Source of the DNA: Diplocloster agilis
GTDB taxonomy: Bacteria > Bacillota > Clostridia > Lachnospirales > Lachnospiraceae
Length of the DNA: 64,000 nucleotides
Direction of reading: 5' to 3'
Assembly (NCBI RefSeq): GCF_019042275.1
Contig: NZ_JAHQCW010000013.1
Span: forward strand, 55,043-119,042
Shown here: positions 24,722-33,788 of the stretch, in pieces
Numbering within the stretch: the stretch's first letter is position 1
Layout: each line of letters starts with the position of its first letter
Translations under genes and position numbers: made by a program
Notes under the pieces: model-generated
Told to the model about the DNA's origin: nothing
Seen by the model: only the letters and a program-made list of their open reading frames with translations
Database searches by the model: none

Positions 24722-26821
24722 ATGTTTGACAGGGAAACAGCGGCAAGGAAAGCGAAAGAGCTGGTGGCGAAGATGACTGTGTTCGAAAAGGCGAGCCAGC
24801 TAAAGTATGATTCCCCGCCTATCAAAAGGCTGGGAGTTCCGGAATATAACTGGTGGAATGAGGCGCTGCATGGCGTGGCCAGAGCGGGAACCGCCACCGT
24901 ATTCCCGCAGGCGATCGGCCTGGCGGCGATGTTCGATGAGGAGATGTTAAAGGCGATCGCGGAGGCGATCGCAGATGAGGGACGGGCGAAGTACAATGAA
25001 TTTGTGAAGGAAGGGGACCGGGGCCTTCATAAAGGGATTACCTTCTGGTCTCCCAATGTCAATATTTTCCGGGATCCCCGCTGGGGGAGAGGGCATGAGA
25101 CCTATGGCGAGGACCCTTATCTTACTTCCAGGCTTGGCGTGGCGTTTGTCAAGGGGCTGCAGGGAGACGGGGAAGTGATGAAGTCGGCGGCCTGTGCCAA
25201 GCACTTTGCCGTACACAGCGGACCGGAACACCTAAGGCATGAGTTTGATGCGCAGGTGAGCCGGAAGGATCTGTGGGAGACGTATCTTCCGGCCTTTGAG
25301 GCGCTGGTAAAAGAAGGGGATGTGGAATCCGTCATGGGCGCGTATAACCGGACGAACGGAGAACCGTGCTGCGGCAGCAAGACCCTTTTGAAAGATATTC
25401 TCAGGGATAAATGGGGATTTCAGGGACATGTGGTGTCTGACTGCTGGGCGATCCGGGATTTTCATGAACATCACAAGGTAACCAGCACCATGCAGGAATC
25501 CGCGGCAATGGCGCTTCACGCGGGCTGCGACCTGAACTGCGGAAATACCTATGTGTATCTGCTGGAGGCCTATCAGAACAATATGGTAACGGAAGAAGAG
25601 ATCACCAGGTCCGCGGAGCGGCTGTTTACCACCAGATATCTGTTAGGGATTATGGGAGAAGGATCGGAGTACGACCAGATTCCCTATGATGAGGTGGAAA
25701 GCGAGGAACACATCGAACTGGCTCTTACCGCAGTCAAAAGGGGAAGCGTGCTGTTAAAGAATAACGGGATTCTTCCGGTTGACCTGCAAAAGACAAAGAC
25801 GATTGGCGTGATTGGGCCTAACGCGGACAGCAGGATTCCGCTGTACGGCAATTATTACGGTATTTCCTCCGAATATATTACCGTGCTGGAGGGGATCAGG
25901 CGTGAGGCCGAAGGAAAGGCCAAGGTGCTCTATTCCGAGGGCTGCGCCATCAATACCCACAGCCGGACGAATCTGTTCTCAGAAGCGGTTACGGTGGCGA
26001 AGCACAGTGACGTGGTGATTCTATGCCTTGGACTGGATGAGCGGCTGGAAGGAGAGGAACACGATATCAGCAATCAGATCGGTTCCGGTGATAAGGAAGG
26101 TCTGGGACTGCCCCAGGTTCAGCAGGAGCTGATGGAACTGGTGGCTTCCGTGGGAAAACCCACCGTGCTGGTACTGATGGCTGGCAGCGCGATCGATCTG
26201 AATTATGCGGATGAGAACATCGACGGCATATTGGATGTGTGGTATCCCGGAGGCAGAGGAGGAAAAGCGGTGGCGGAGCTGTTGTTTGGAAAAGCCGCTC
26301 CTTCCGGAAAACTGCCGGTGACCTTTTACCGGGATCTGGAGGATATGCCGGAATTCACGGATTATTCCATGAAAAACCGTACATACCGGTATCTGGAAAA
26401 GAGCCCGCTGTATCCCTTCGGATACGGTCTGACCTACGGCTGTGCCGGAATAACCGAAGCGCAGGTAGTGGGGCAGCCGGGCCGGGATACGGATTTCGGG
26501 ATAGAAGCAGAGGTACTAAACAGGCAGAATACCCCGGTGGATGAGGTGATCCAGGTATATATCAAGGATTTGGAAGCGGACTGCGCGGTTTTAAATCACA
26601 GCCTTTGCGCGTTTCAACGAGTGCATCTGGAACCGGGTGAAAAGAAAAGGATCACGCTTACGGTCCGGCATGAAGCGCTGACGGCGGTGGATAGGAATGG
26701 AGAACGTTCGGTCAAGAGCAGCCGTTTCCGCCTGTATGTGGGCTTCTCACAACCGGATGAGCGCAGCGTGGAACTGATGAAGCAGAAACCGGTAGAATTG
26801 ATGATAACGATAAAGGATTAA
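24722..26821 (+). CDS. GH3 family glycosidase, beta-xylosidase-like
   Basis: 699 residues, cytoplasmic, with no signal peptide. The barrel domain shows SPNVNIFRDPRWGRGHETYG, AKHFAVHSG and the nucleophile Asp240 in VVSDCWAIRDF, then CDLNCGNTY, a combination typical of the beta-xylosidase / alpha-arabinofuranosidase branch of GH3. The alpha/beta sandwich follows (EGEEHDISNQIGSGDKEGL probably contains the acid/base), then a fibronectin-III-like end. GAGAGGTG precedes the ATG; a GTG 9 bases earlier overlaps that site. It is clearly different from the GH3 at 7043-9364. Confidence 0.9.
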   Translation: MFDRETAARKAKELVAKMTVFEKASQLKYDSPPIKRLGVPEYNWWNEALHGVARAGTATVFPQAIGLAAMFDEEMLKAIAEAIADEGRAKYNEFVKEGDRGLHKGITFWSPNVNIFRDPRWGRGHETYGEDPYLTSRLGVAFVKGLQGDGEVMKSAACAKHFAVHSGPEHLRHEFDAQVSRKDLWETYLPAFEALVKEGDVESVMGAYNRTNGEPCCGSKTLLKDILRDKWGFQGHVVSDCWAIRDFHEHHKVTSTMQESAAMALHAGCDLNCGNTYVYLLEAYQNNMVTEEEITRSAERLFTTRYLLGIMGEGSEYDQIPYDEVESEEHIELALTAVKRGSVLLKNNGILPVDLQKTKTIGVIGPNADSRIPLYGNYYGISSEYITVLEGIRREAEGKAKVLYSEGCAINTHSRTNLFSEAVTVAKHSDVVILCLGLDERLEGEEHDISNQIGSGDKEGLGLPQVQQELMELVASVGKPTVLVLMAGSAIDLNYADENIDGILDVWYPGGRGGKAVAELLFGKAAPSGKLPVTFYRDLEDMPEFTDYSMKNRTYRYLEKSPLYPFGYGLTYGCAGITEAQVVGQPGRDTDFGIEAEVLNRQNTPVDEVIQVYIKDLEADCAVLNHSLCAFQRVHLEPGEKKRITLTVRHEALTAVDRNGERSVKSSRFRLYVGFSQPDERSVELMKQKPVELMITIKD

Positions 26822-26847
26822 AGATTTTAAGGAGAGGAAGAAAAGCG

Positions 26848-27288
26848 ATGATAAAAGGATTGGCACACACAGCATTGAATGTCTCGGATATGAAGAAGTC
26901 TATCGATTTTTACTGCCGGGTTCTGGGCTTTGAGAAGGCTTTTGAGATGGCGCGGCCGGAAACAGGGGAACCCTGGATCGTCTATCTGTATGCAGGAGGC
27001 GGGCAGTTTATCGAATTGTTCTACGGCGGAGAGAATTTTACGGAATACAATGAGAAAAATATCGGGTTCTCCCACCTGTGTTTTGAGGTGGACGATATCC
27101 AGGGAATCGCGGATCAGATAGAGCGGGAAAGCGTAGAGTTAGACCGGCCGGTAAAATATGGCGTCGACCATAATTATCAGTGCTGGGTCAGAGATCCCGA
27201 CCGGAACCGTATCGAGCTGATGCAGGTGGGAGAGGAATCTCCCCAGGTCGTGTTCCTAAAGAAAACGGGAAGATGGAACCGGGAATAG
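26848..27288 (+). CDS. VOC superfamily (glyoxalase-like) protein
   Basis: 146 residues made of two beta-alpha-beta-beta-beta modules. Candidate metal ligands are present: His7 in LAHTAL, a Glu in QFIELF, a His in FSHLCFEVDD and a Glu in NRIELMQ. The family includes glyoxalase I, epimerases and ring-cleaving dioxygenases. It begins the catabolic cassette 26 bp after the GH3 gene, so it may isomerise or epimerise an oxidised sugar intermediate. This role is inference. Confidence 0.82.
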   Translation: MIKGLAHTALNVSDMKKSIDFYCRVLGFEKAFEMARPETGEPWIVYLYAGGGQFIELFYGGENFTEYNEKNIGFSHLCFEVDDIQGIADQIERESVELDRPVKYGVDHNYQCWVRDPDRNRIELMQVGEESPQVVFLKKTGRWNRE

Positions 27289-27301
27289 GGGCGGATGAAG
27301 A

Positions 27302-27772
27302 ATGGATAAATTAGGCAGCAGTGAGATCGTGAAGATCGGTATCGTGGTGGATGACATCGAAAAAGCGGCGGAAAAATTCCGGGAAATTTTCCCCTTGGAC
27401 CAGGAATTGACCGTGCGCCGGCCGAACCCGGATCAGGCGGTACAGGAGGGGCGGTATCAGAACTTCCGGGGTCAGCCGGTACGGGCGAAATTAAAAAGCC
27501 TGCTGGTTCCTCTGGAACCGGTCTATCTGGAGGTGCTGGAGCCCTGCGGCGATGATCCAAGCCCCTGGAAGGAGTTCCTGGACAAGAACGGCCCGGGCGT
27601 ATGTTTTATTTCCTTCTATATTGACGGATTTGAGCAGACGCTGCAATTTATGGAAAACCATCAGATGCCTCCTGTGTTTATAGAGGAGAAAGGGTTTGAG
27701 CGTTACGCTTATTTTGACACCCTGGCAGAATTGGGAGTGACCTTGGAAGTAAAGGAGAGAAAACAGCGGTGA
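27302..27772 (+). CDS. VOC superfamily protein lacking usual metal ligands
   Basis: 156 residues with a methylmalonyl-CoA-epimerase-like VOC fold (VKIGIVVDDIEKAAEKF at the N terminus). The position normally held by the first histidine is Lys, and the second module reads VCFISFYIDG without the usual His pair; the final Glu (TLEVKE) remains. It may therefore be catalytically different from, or structural to, its neighbour 13 bp upstream. Its stop overlaps the GTG start of the next gene. Confidence 0.75.
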   Translation: MDKLGSSEIVKIGIVVDDIEKAAEKFREIFPLDQELTVRRPNPDQAVQEGRYQNFRGQPVRAKLKSLLVPLEPVYLEVLEPCGDDPSPWKEFLDKNGPGVCFISFYIDGFEQTLQFMENHQMPPVFIEEKGFERYAYFDTLAELGVTLEVKERKQR

Positions 27773-28497
27773 AGATCTTGATTACGGGGGCTTCAGGCGG
27801 ACTGGGCAGCGTCCTGGCCGTTCTGGCGCTGGAACGCGGGCATCAGGTATATGCCGCCGGGCGCAGCAGGGAAAAAGTGGAAAAAGCCCTGGAGAGCGTA
27901 CGGACGAAGGGATACCAGGGATACCGGGAATTACGGAAATCCCGGGCGCTGCGGATTCTGCCCCTTGACGTCACCAGCGAGGCGGACGCTAAGGCGTGCG
28001 CCCGGACGGTTCAGGAGGACGGCGGAGCGCTGGATGGGCTGGTGAACTGTGCGGCTATTATGATTGAGCGGGAAAAGACGCTGGAAGACCTGGATCTGGA
28101 TCGGGTAGTGGAATCCTTCCAGGTGAATACGGTAGGGCCCATGCGTATGGTACAGCATCTTCTCCCCTGCCTGTACCGCGGTGAAAAAGCCTCCGTCATC
28201 AATATTTCCTCGGAGGCGGGAACCATTATCAACGCCTATCCGTCAAACTACGCCTACAGCATGTCGAAGACAGCGCTGAATATGTTCTCCGAAAGGCTCC
28301 GGGAAGCTATGCGGGAGAAGGATATCCTGGTGTACTCGGTACATCCGGGCTGGATGCGGACGAATATGGGCGGTACGGACGCTCCGGCGGATCCGGAGGA
28401 TATCGCCAACGGTATACTGGATCTTATGGAGCGGAAGAAGCGGAGTTATTCGAAAATCAGCTTTATCGACGCCACAGGCCGCCCCATGCCGTTATGA
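27769..28497 (+). CDS. Short-chain dehydrogenase/reductase
   Basis: 242 residues. It has the Rossmann motif GASGGLG at about 7-13, an NCAA-type motif (VNCAAIM), catalytic Ser near ISSEAG and the YxxxK pair in YAYSMSK. The start is GTG, overlapping the preceding stop (GTGA), so it is translationally coupled to the VOC gene. It probably oxidises or reduces a sugar-derived carbonyl with NAD(P). Confidence 0.88.
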   Translation: MKILITGASGGLGSVLAVLALERGHQVYAAGRSREKVEKALESVRTKGYQGYRELRKSRALRILPLDVTSEADAKACARTVQEDGGALDGLVNCAAIMIEREKTLEDLDLDRVVESFQVNTVGPMRMVQHLLPCLYRGEKASVINISSEAGTIINAYPSNYAYSMSKTALNMFSERLREAMREKDILVYSVHPGWMRTNMGGTDAPADPEDIANGILDLMERKKRSYSKISFIDATGRPMPL

Positions 28498-28558
28498 AAA
28501 CGGCGGGCAAAAGGAATAAAAGCAGGCGTATGGGCCGGCAGGAAAGGATGGTCAGATT

Positions 28559-29701
28559 GTGAAAAGGGTGGGAATAATCGGATGCGGGGAGATATCAAAT
28601 ATCTATCTGAACAATATAAGTCGGTATTTTCATGGACTTACGGTGGCGGCGTGCGCGGACATTGACCCAAACAGGGCGAGGCTGGCGGCGGACCGCCATG
28701 GAATAGCAAAAGCCTGTTCGGCCGAGGAACTGCTGGCGGATGCGGATATCGATGTGATACTGAATCTGACGGTGCCAAAGGTCCACTATGAGATTAACCG
28801 GCAGGCGCTGCTGGCCGGTAAGCATGTGTATTGTGAGAAGCCTATGGCGCTGTCCATGGACCAGGTGGAAGAATTACAGAGACTTTCCAGGGAGGGGCGG
28901 CTGGCCTTGGGATGCGCTCCGGATACTTTTCTGGGTCCGGCGCTCCAGACGTGCCGCAAGCTGATCGACGACGGATGGATCGGCCGGCCGGTGGCTGCTG
29001 TGGCAAATATGGTATCCCACGGACATGAGACCTGGCATCCGAACCCGGATTTCTTCTATCAGAAGGGAGGCGGCCCCATGATGGATATGGGGCCGTATTA
29101 CATATCCGCTCTGGTGTCTATGCTGGGGCCGGTGTTGTCCACCTCCTGTTTCTGCGGACAGGGGCAGGAGAGCCGCAGGATCTATACCAGGGAGCGGTAC
29201 GGACAGGAGATTCCCGTTGAGGTACCGACCCATTATGCGGGAATTCTGAAGTTTCGGCAGGGAACCATTGCCAGCCTGAATATGAGTTTTGATGTCTGGC
29301 TGTCGCATCTGCCGAAGCTGGAGATCTACGGGACAGAGGGGACTTTGGTGGTACCGGATCCGAACCGGTTTGACGGCGAGGTGAAATTGCTCCGTGCGGA
29401 CAGCCTGATAAAAGAAGTGGACGGGAAAAAAGCCGGCGAGGCAGCCGGAATGCTCAGCAGGCCGGAAATGTGGGAGCATTTTAAAAGTATGCCGCGTATG
29501 TTCGGCCGGCCGGCCGAAAATATGAGAGGCCTGGGCCTTGCGGATCTGGCCGGAGCCTTGGAAGCGGGCCGGGAACACCGTACGAACCCGGAATTCACCG
29601 GTCATGTCACGGAAGTCCTGTTAAGTTTTGAAAAAGCGCAGCGGGAGGGTGTACAGCACATGCGCACAACCTGCGCCAGGCCGGAACCTATAAAGCTGTG
29701 A
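28559..29701 (+). CDS. Gfo/Idh/MocA family oxidoreductase
   Basis: 380 residues. An N-terminal Rossmann domain (VGIIGCGEISNIY, then CEKPMALSMDQ containing the EKP motif near residue 94) is followed by the C-terminal alpha/beta domain. MSHGHETWHPNPDFFYQKGG and the MDMGPYYI motif place it among the sugar and inositol dehydrogenases of the family. The start is GTG with an AGGAAAGGA site. In this cassette it could oxidise a glycoside or free sugar to a keto derivative using NAD. Confidence 0.9.
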   Translation: MKRVGIIGCGEISNIYLNNISRYFHGLTVAACADIDPNRARLAADRHGIAKACSAEELLADADIDVILNLTVPKVHYEINRQALLAGKHVYCEKPMALSMDQVEELQRLSREGRLALGCAPDTFLGPALQTCRKLIDDGWIGRPVAAVANMVSHGHETWHPNPDFFYQKGGGPMMDMGPYYISALVSMLGPVLSTSCFCGQGQESRRIYTRERYGQEIPVEVPTHYAGILKFRQGTIASLNMSFDVWLSHLPKLEIYGTEGTLVVPDPNRFDGEVKLLRADSLIKEVDGKKAGEAAGMLSRPEMWEHFKSMPRMFGRPAENMRGLGLADLAGALEAGREHRTNPEFTGHVTEVLLSFEKAQREGVQHMRTTCARPEPIKL

Positions 29702-29765
29702 TTTAGGGAGCTGTGACATAGAAAGCGGTGACTTGACAGAAAGGCACTTGAATGGAGGAAAAATC

Positions 29766-30587
29766 TTGTACAGTGATCAGTTATTAAACGAGTTAAGAGA
29801 AAAGGCAAGAATTCTGCGAAGGGATGTAATCGTCAGCATAGGGGTGGGCGTTGCCGGTCATATCGGAGGGTCCAACTCGGCGGCGGATCTTGTGGCCGCC
29901 CTGTATTTTTATAAAATGCATCATGATCCGAAAACCCCGAAGCTGGAGGACAGGGACCGGTTCCTGTTAAGTAAAGGCCATGTAGCCATCCTTCAGTATG
30001 CGGCGCTGGCGGAAAGCGGCTATTTCCCGGTGGAGGACTTAAAACATACCAAAGAGATCGGATTCTATCTCCAGGGACACCCGGATGTACAGAAGACACC
30101 GGGAATAGAAGCGGGAACCGGATCGCTGGGGCAGGGGCTTTCGATCGGTCTTGGTATGGCTCTTGGTATGAGGCTTAAAGGGATCGACCGCCGGGTCTAT
30201 GTGCTGTTAGGAGACGGGGAACTGGCGGAAGGCCAGGTATGGGAGGCTGCGATGGCGGCGTCCGCGTACCATGCCGACCGTCTGGTAGCCATTGTGGATC
30301 AGAACGGGCTGCAGGCCAACGGCTGGATCGAGGAGCGCTATAACAGCTATCCGATCCGGGAAAAGTGGGAGAGCTTCGGATGGAGGGTGCTTGAGACGGA
30401 CGGACATGATATGGAACAGATTCTAACCGTCTTGGACGACGCTTCCCGTCCCGAAGGGAAACCTACGGTGATATTGGCTAAAACCATAAAGGGAAAAGGG
30501 GTCAGCTTCGCAGAAAATGTGGTCGGCTTTCACAATGGAATGCTTACGGAGGAACTGTACCGGAAAGCGCTGGCGGAATTAAGCTGA
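29766..30587 (+). CDS. Transketolase, N-terminal (thiamine diphosphate) subunit
   Basis: 273 residues, the pyrophosphate-binding half of a split transketolase. Visible motifs are GHIGGSNSAAD, SKGHVAILQYA, EAGTGSLGQGLSIGLGMALG and the cofactor motif GDGELAEGQVWEAAM to VDQN. The start is taken as TTG at 29766 with GGAGG 7 bases upstream; an earlier in-frame TTG at 29733 has no site. It must pair with the C-terminal subunit encoded 28 bp downstream. Split transketolases are common in peripheral sugar pathways. Confidence 0.92.
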   Translation: MYSDQLLNELREKARILRRDVIVSIGVGVAGHIGGSNSAADLVAALYFYKMHHDPKTPKLEDRDRFLLSKGHVAILQYAALAESGYFPVEDLKHTKEIGFYLQGHPDVQKTPGIEAGTGSLGQGLSIGLGMALGMRLKGIDRRVYVLLGDGELAEGQVWEAAMAASAYHADRLVAIVDQNGLQANGWIEERYNSYPIREKWESFGWRVLETDGHDMEQILTVLDDASRPEGKPTVILAKTIKGKGVSFAENVVGFHNGMLTEELYRKALAELS

Positions 30588-30615
30588 GAAAAGCGAAAGG
30601 AATTGGGAGGACAAC

Positions 30616-31548
30616 ATGAGTGATACAAATCAAAGGATAGCGTACGGGAAGACTCTTGTGGAGCTGGGCAAAGAGAACAAGCGTATCGTGGTGCTGGATG
30701 CCGACCTGGGCGGTTCTACCATGGGAAAATTGTTTGAGCAGGCTTATCCCGAACGGCATTTTGAATGTGGGATCGCAGAAGCGAATATGACATCGATGGC
30801 GGCCGGACTGGCTCAGGCCGGGATGATTCCATTTACGAATTCCTTCGCGGTATTTGCGGGAGGCAGGGCCTATGACCAGATCCGGCAGACCATCGCGATC
30901 GGAGAACTGAATGTGAAGATCTGTGGTTCCTCAGCGGGCCTGTCCGATTTTGGAGATGGGGCCACGCATCAGTCGGTGGAGGATCTGGCGGTCATGCGGG
31001 CTATTCCGAACATGACTGTTCTAAGCCCGGCGGATGCCAGGGAGACTGCGGCGGCCGTGAAGGCTATGGTGGAATGGCAGGGCCCCTGTTATATACGGTT
31101 AAACCGGAATGATCTGAATAATGTGACTCCGGAGGGAAAACCGTTTCAGATCGGAAAACCCTATGTGGTGCGGGAAGGAAATGAGATAGCCGTACTGGCC
31201 ACCGGAGTGATGGTGGAAAAGGCGCTGGAGGCGGCTTATACGCTTAAAGACAAGATTTCTGTGCGGGTGGTAAATGTCAGCACGATTAAACCGCTTCATA
31301 CGGCGGCCGTGAAAGAGGTGATAGCTGGCTGCAAGGGCGTGGTCACCGCGGAAGAACACAGCGTGATCGGAGGTCTGGGCAGCGCGGTCTCCGAATGCCT
31401 GCGGCTGGAACGGATTCCAATCGATTTTGTCGGAATCCGGGACCGGTTCGGCAGCAGCGGACACTGCTACCAGGATGTGCTGGAATATTACGGGCTGACC
31501 AGCGAGCATATCGTGGAAACGGTCCTGGAATTGTATAAGGAAATATAA
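30616..31548 (+). CDS. Transketolase, C-terminal subunit
   Basis: 310 residues comprising the pyrimidine-binding and C-terminal domains of a split transketolase. Motifs include FECGIAEANMTSMAAGLAQAG with the catalytic Glu and FADFGDG-like GLSDFGDGATHQSVEDLA. It forms the active heterotetramer with the product of 29766-30587. In a cassette without a sugar kinase it may act on a non-phosphorylated or oxidised ketose, which would be unusual. Confidence 0.92.
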   Translation: MSDTNQRIAYGKTLVELGKENKRIVVLDADLGGSTMGKLFEQAYPERHFECGIAEANMTSMAAGLAQAGMIPFTNSFAVFAGGRAYDQIRQTIAIGELNVKICGSSAGLSDFGDGATHQSVEDLAVMRAIPNMTVLSPADARETAAAVKAMVEWQGPCYIRLNRNDLNNVTPEGKPFQIGKPYVVREGNEIAVLATGVMVEKALEAAYTLKDKISVRVVNVSTIKPLHTAAVKEVIAGCKGVVTAEEHSVIGGLGSAVSECLRLERIPIDFVGIRDRFGSSGHCYQDVLEYYGLTSEHIVETVLELYKEI

Positions 31549-31583
31549 TTTAATGCGCGGGACATGCGCCACAGGAGGAAAAA

Positions 31584-32495
31584 ATGAAGATCGGATTTAT
31601 CGGACTGGGTATTATGGGAAAACCGATGGCCTTAAACTTGCTCAAGGCGGGAATGGAATTGACCGTCTATGATATCGAAGAAAGCAAAAGACAGGAACTG
31701 GCAGAGGCGGGAGCCAAGACAGCAGCCGGCGCAGGGGAAGCGGCGCGGGGAAATAAAGTAATCATAACGATGCTGCCCAACAGCCCCCATGTCAGACAGG
31801 CCGTGCTTGGCCCGGATGGAGTCTTAGACGGAGCGGAACCCGGCAGTATTCTCATCGACATGAGTTCTATCGCACCCCTGGAGTCCCGGGAGATCAGCCG
31901 GGCCTGTGAACAGAGGGGAGTGCGCATGATCGATGCGCCGGTTTCCGGCGGAGAACCGAAGGCGGTCGACGGCACACTGGCCATTATGGCAGGTGGGGAC
32001 CGGACGGTATTCGAGGAAGTATATGAGATTCTGATGCTGATGGGAAGCAGCGCGGTATACTGCGGAGAAATCGGCGCGGGAAATACGACGAAGCTTGCGA
32101 ATCAGGTGATCGTCGCGTTAAATATTGCGGCGGTATCGGAGGCATTTACCTTAAGCGTAAAGGCCGGAGTGGACCCGGAGAAGGTTTTTGAGGCTATCCG
32201 CGGGGGCCTGGCCGGATCTGTGGTGATGGATGCGAAGATCCCTATGATACTGGACGGGAACTTTAAGCCGGGATTCAAGCTGGATCTGCATATCAAAGAC
32301 CTGGATAATGCGCTGGCGACCGGACATGGGCTGGGAGCTCCTCTGCCGCTTACTTCCATGGTGATGGAAATGATGCAGTCCCTGCACGCGGATGGACACG
32401 GACAGTGTGACCACAGCGGACTGGCGCTCTTTTATGAAAAATTATGCGGCGCGAAGATCCGGCGGATAACAGAAGAAAATGGAGAAATGATATGA
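31584..32495 (+). CDS. garR: 2-hydroxy-3-oxopropionate (tartronate semialdehyde) reductase
   Basis: 303 residues of the beta-hydroxyacid dehydrogenase family. GFIGLGIMGKPM is the NAD-binding motif, DAPVSGGEPKAVDGTLAIMAGG the substrate motif, and Lys in GAGNTTKLANQ the catalytic lysine. The stretch FKPGFKLDLHIKDLDNAL and the C-terminal DHSGLALFYEKL strongly resemble enterobacterial GarR/GlxR. It would reduce tartronate semialdehyde to D-glycerate, which enters glycolysis after phosphorylation. It overlaps the next SDR gene by 4 bases. Confidence 0.87.
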   Translation: MKIGFIGLGIMGKPMALNLLKAGMELTVYDIEESKRQELAEAGAKTAAGAGEAARGNKVIITMLPNSPHVRQAVLGPDGVLDGAEPGSILIDMSSIAPLESREISRACEQRGVRMIDAPVSGGEPKAVDGTLAIMAGGDRTVFEEVYEILMLMGSSAVYCGEIGAGNTTKLANQVIVALNIAAVSEAFTLSVKAGVDPEKVFEAIRGGLAGSVVMDAKIPMILDGNFKPGFKLDLHIKDLDNALATGHGLGAPLPLTSMVMEMMQSLHADGHGQCDHSGLALFYEKLCGAKIRRITEENGEMI

Positions 32496-33304
32496 AGGCA
32501 GCGGAATATTTGGAAGGGCTATTTTCATTAGAAGGAAAACACATAGCGTTTACGGGAGCCGCGGGGGGAATTGGAAGAGAGCTGGCTCTGGGACTGGCCC
32601 GGGCGGGGGCTTTTATGGCCCTGTGTGACACGAACGCAGAGGGGATTAAGGAATTGCAGGCGCAGATAGAGGAAGAAGGGGGAAACGCTTCCTGCCATTG
32701 CCTGAATGTAACCGAGCCGGAGCAGGTTCAAAAGTGTACAAAAGAGATAGCGGGGATTCATGGCAGGATTGATGTTCTGGTGAACTGCGCGGGGATTAAT
32801 AAAAGGGAAGGCTTTCTGGATGTGGAGGAGAGTACCTATGACAAAATTATGGCGGTAAACCTTAAGGGGACGTTTCTGATGTCCCAGGCGGTGGCGCATA
32901 TTATGAGAAAGCAGGACTCGGGTAGTATTATCAATATCGGTTCCCATAATACCGGCTGGGTTCTGGGAGGCTGCAGCGTATACGCGGCCACCAAGGCGGG
33001 GGTAATGTCCCTCACCAAATCCCAGGCGGTGGAATGGGCGAAATATCATATCCGGGCCAACTGTATCAGCCCCGGACATATAAAAACCCAGCTGACCACG
33101 TCAACCTGGGAAAATCCGCGGAAGGCGGGATATCTGCTGGAGCGGATCGCTATGGGCAGACCGGGTTACCCGGAGGACATTCTGGGGGTCTGCATTCTGC
33201 TGGCGTCGGATGCCTCCGTGTACATTACCGGGTGCGAATACCGGGTGGACGGAGGCTGTATCGCAGGCGGGCAGCCATGGGAATATGATACGAAGTATGA
33301 ATAA
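32492..33304 (+). CDS. Short-chain dehydrogenase, gluconate 5-dehydrogenase-like
   Basis: 270 residues. GAAGGIGRE is the cofactor motif, NCAGINKRE the structural motif, Ser in NIGSHNT and Tyr/Lys in YAATK are catalytic, and the C terminus ends in VDGGCIAGGQPW. It resembles gluconate 5-dehydrogenase and 2-deoxygluconate 3-dehydrogenase. The start is fixed by the ATGA overlap with garR and a GGAGA site. It is the last gene of the plus-strand cassette. A truncated duplicate lies at 34222-34702 on the far side of a toxin-antitoxin module. Confidence 0.9.
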   Translation: MKAAEYLEGLFSLEGKHIAFTGAAGGIGRELALGLARAGAFMALCDTNAEGIKELQAQIEEEGGNASCHCLNVTEPEQVQKCTKEIAGIHGRIDVLVNCAGINKREGFLDVEESTYDKIMAVNLKGTFLMSQAVAHIMRKQDSGSIINIGSHNTGWVLGGCSVYAATKAGVMSLTKSQAVEWAKYHIRANCISPGHIKTQLTTSTWENPRKAGYLLERIAMGRPGYPEDILGVCILLASDASVYITGCEYRVDGGCIAGGQPWEYDTKYE

Positions 33305-33371
33305 GGCAACTTAGACAAGGGAGCGTAAAAATCGGTATTAACCGACAGCCCCCTTGACAATTTAGTGTATC

Positions 33372-33788
33372 TTATTTGTTTCCATTTAGAATGTCCAAAA
33401 ACTCTCGTGCAGTCACTATAAAAGGTTTTGCGGGAAAATGTTTCAGATTTCCGGTTACAAGGTAGGCTTCATCTTCACCTTTCTCCAGAACGACTTCATA
33501 AAACGGAAGGTCCTTTATATCGGATAAAATTTCACATGCCGGTGTAGGAACAAGCATCTCTCCATATTTTTCAATGACATAAATTAAGGAGCTGACTGTT
33601 TCCTCCGAAAATCCAAATTTTTTTCGTCTTAATACCTCGGCATATTCTCGTAAGATTTCCTCGCTCAATAGTGGAATCACTTCGCCGGAGAACAGTTTTC
33701 CCACTACTTGAACAGTAGCGGCATTATCGTGACTTGACAAGAGTGCAGATACCAGCACATTGGTATCAATCACCGCATAACAAATCAC
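33372..33788 (-). CDS. PIN-domain toxin, putative ribonuclease
   Basis: 138 residues of the COG1569-like PIN family. Acidic catalytic residues are visible at VIDTNVLVSALL (Asp8), SEEILREYAEVL (Glu) and the GEDEAYLVTGNLKHF segment (Asp). It probably cleaves RNA when not bound by its antitoxin. The gene overlaps the stop of the upstream antitoxin by 4 bases. The module is embedded between a complete SDR gene and its truncated copy, and is more AT-rich than its surroundings, consistent with later acquisition. Confidence 0.88.
   Translation of the reverse strand: MICYAVIDTNVLVSALLSSHDNAATVQVVGKLFSGEVIPLLSEEILREYAEVLRRKKFGFSEETVSSLIYVIEKYGEMLVPTPACEILSDIKDLPFYEVVLEKGEDEAYLVTGNLKHFPAKPFIVTAREFLDILNGNK

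Noticed and set aside
26848..33304. Assignment of the cassette to the apiose, sulfo-transketolase or C-glycoside (DgpA-type) pathways
   Set aside because: Each shares only one component (split transketolase or a Gfo/Idh enzyme). The diagnostic partners, namely kinase, sulfosugar genes or the DgpB/DgpC pair, are absent.
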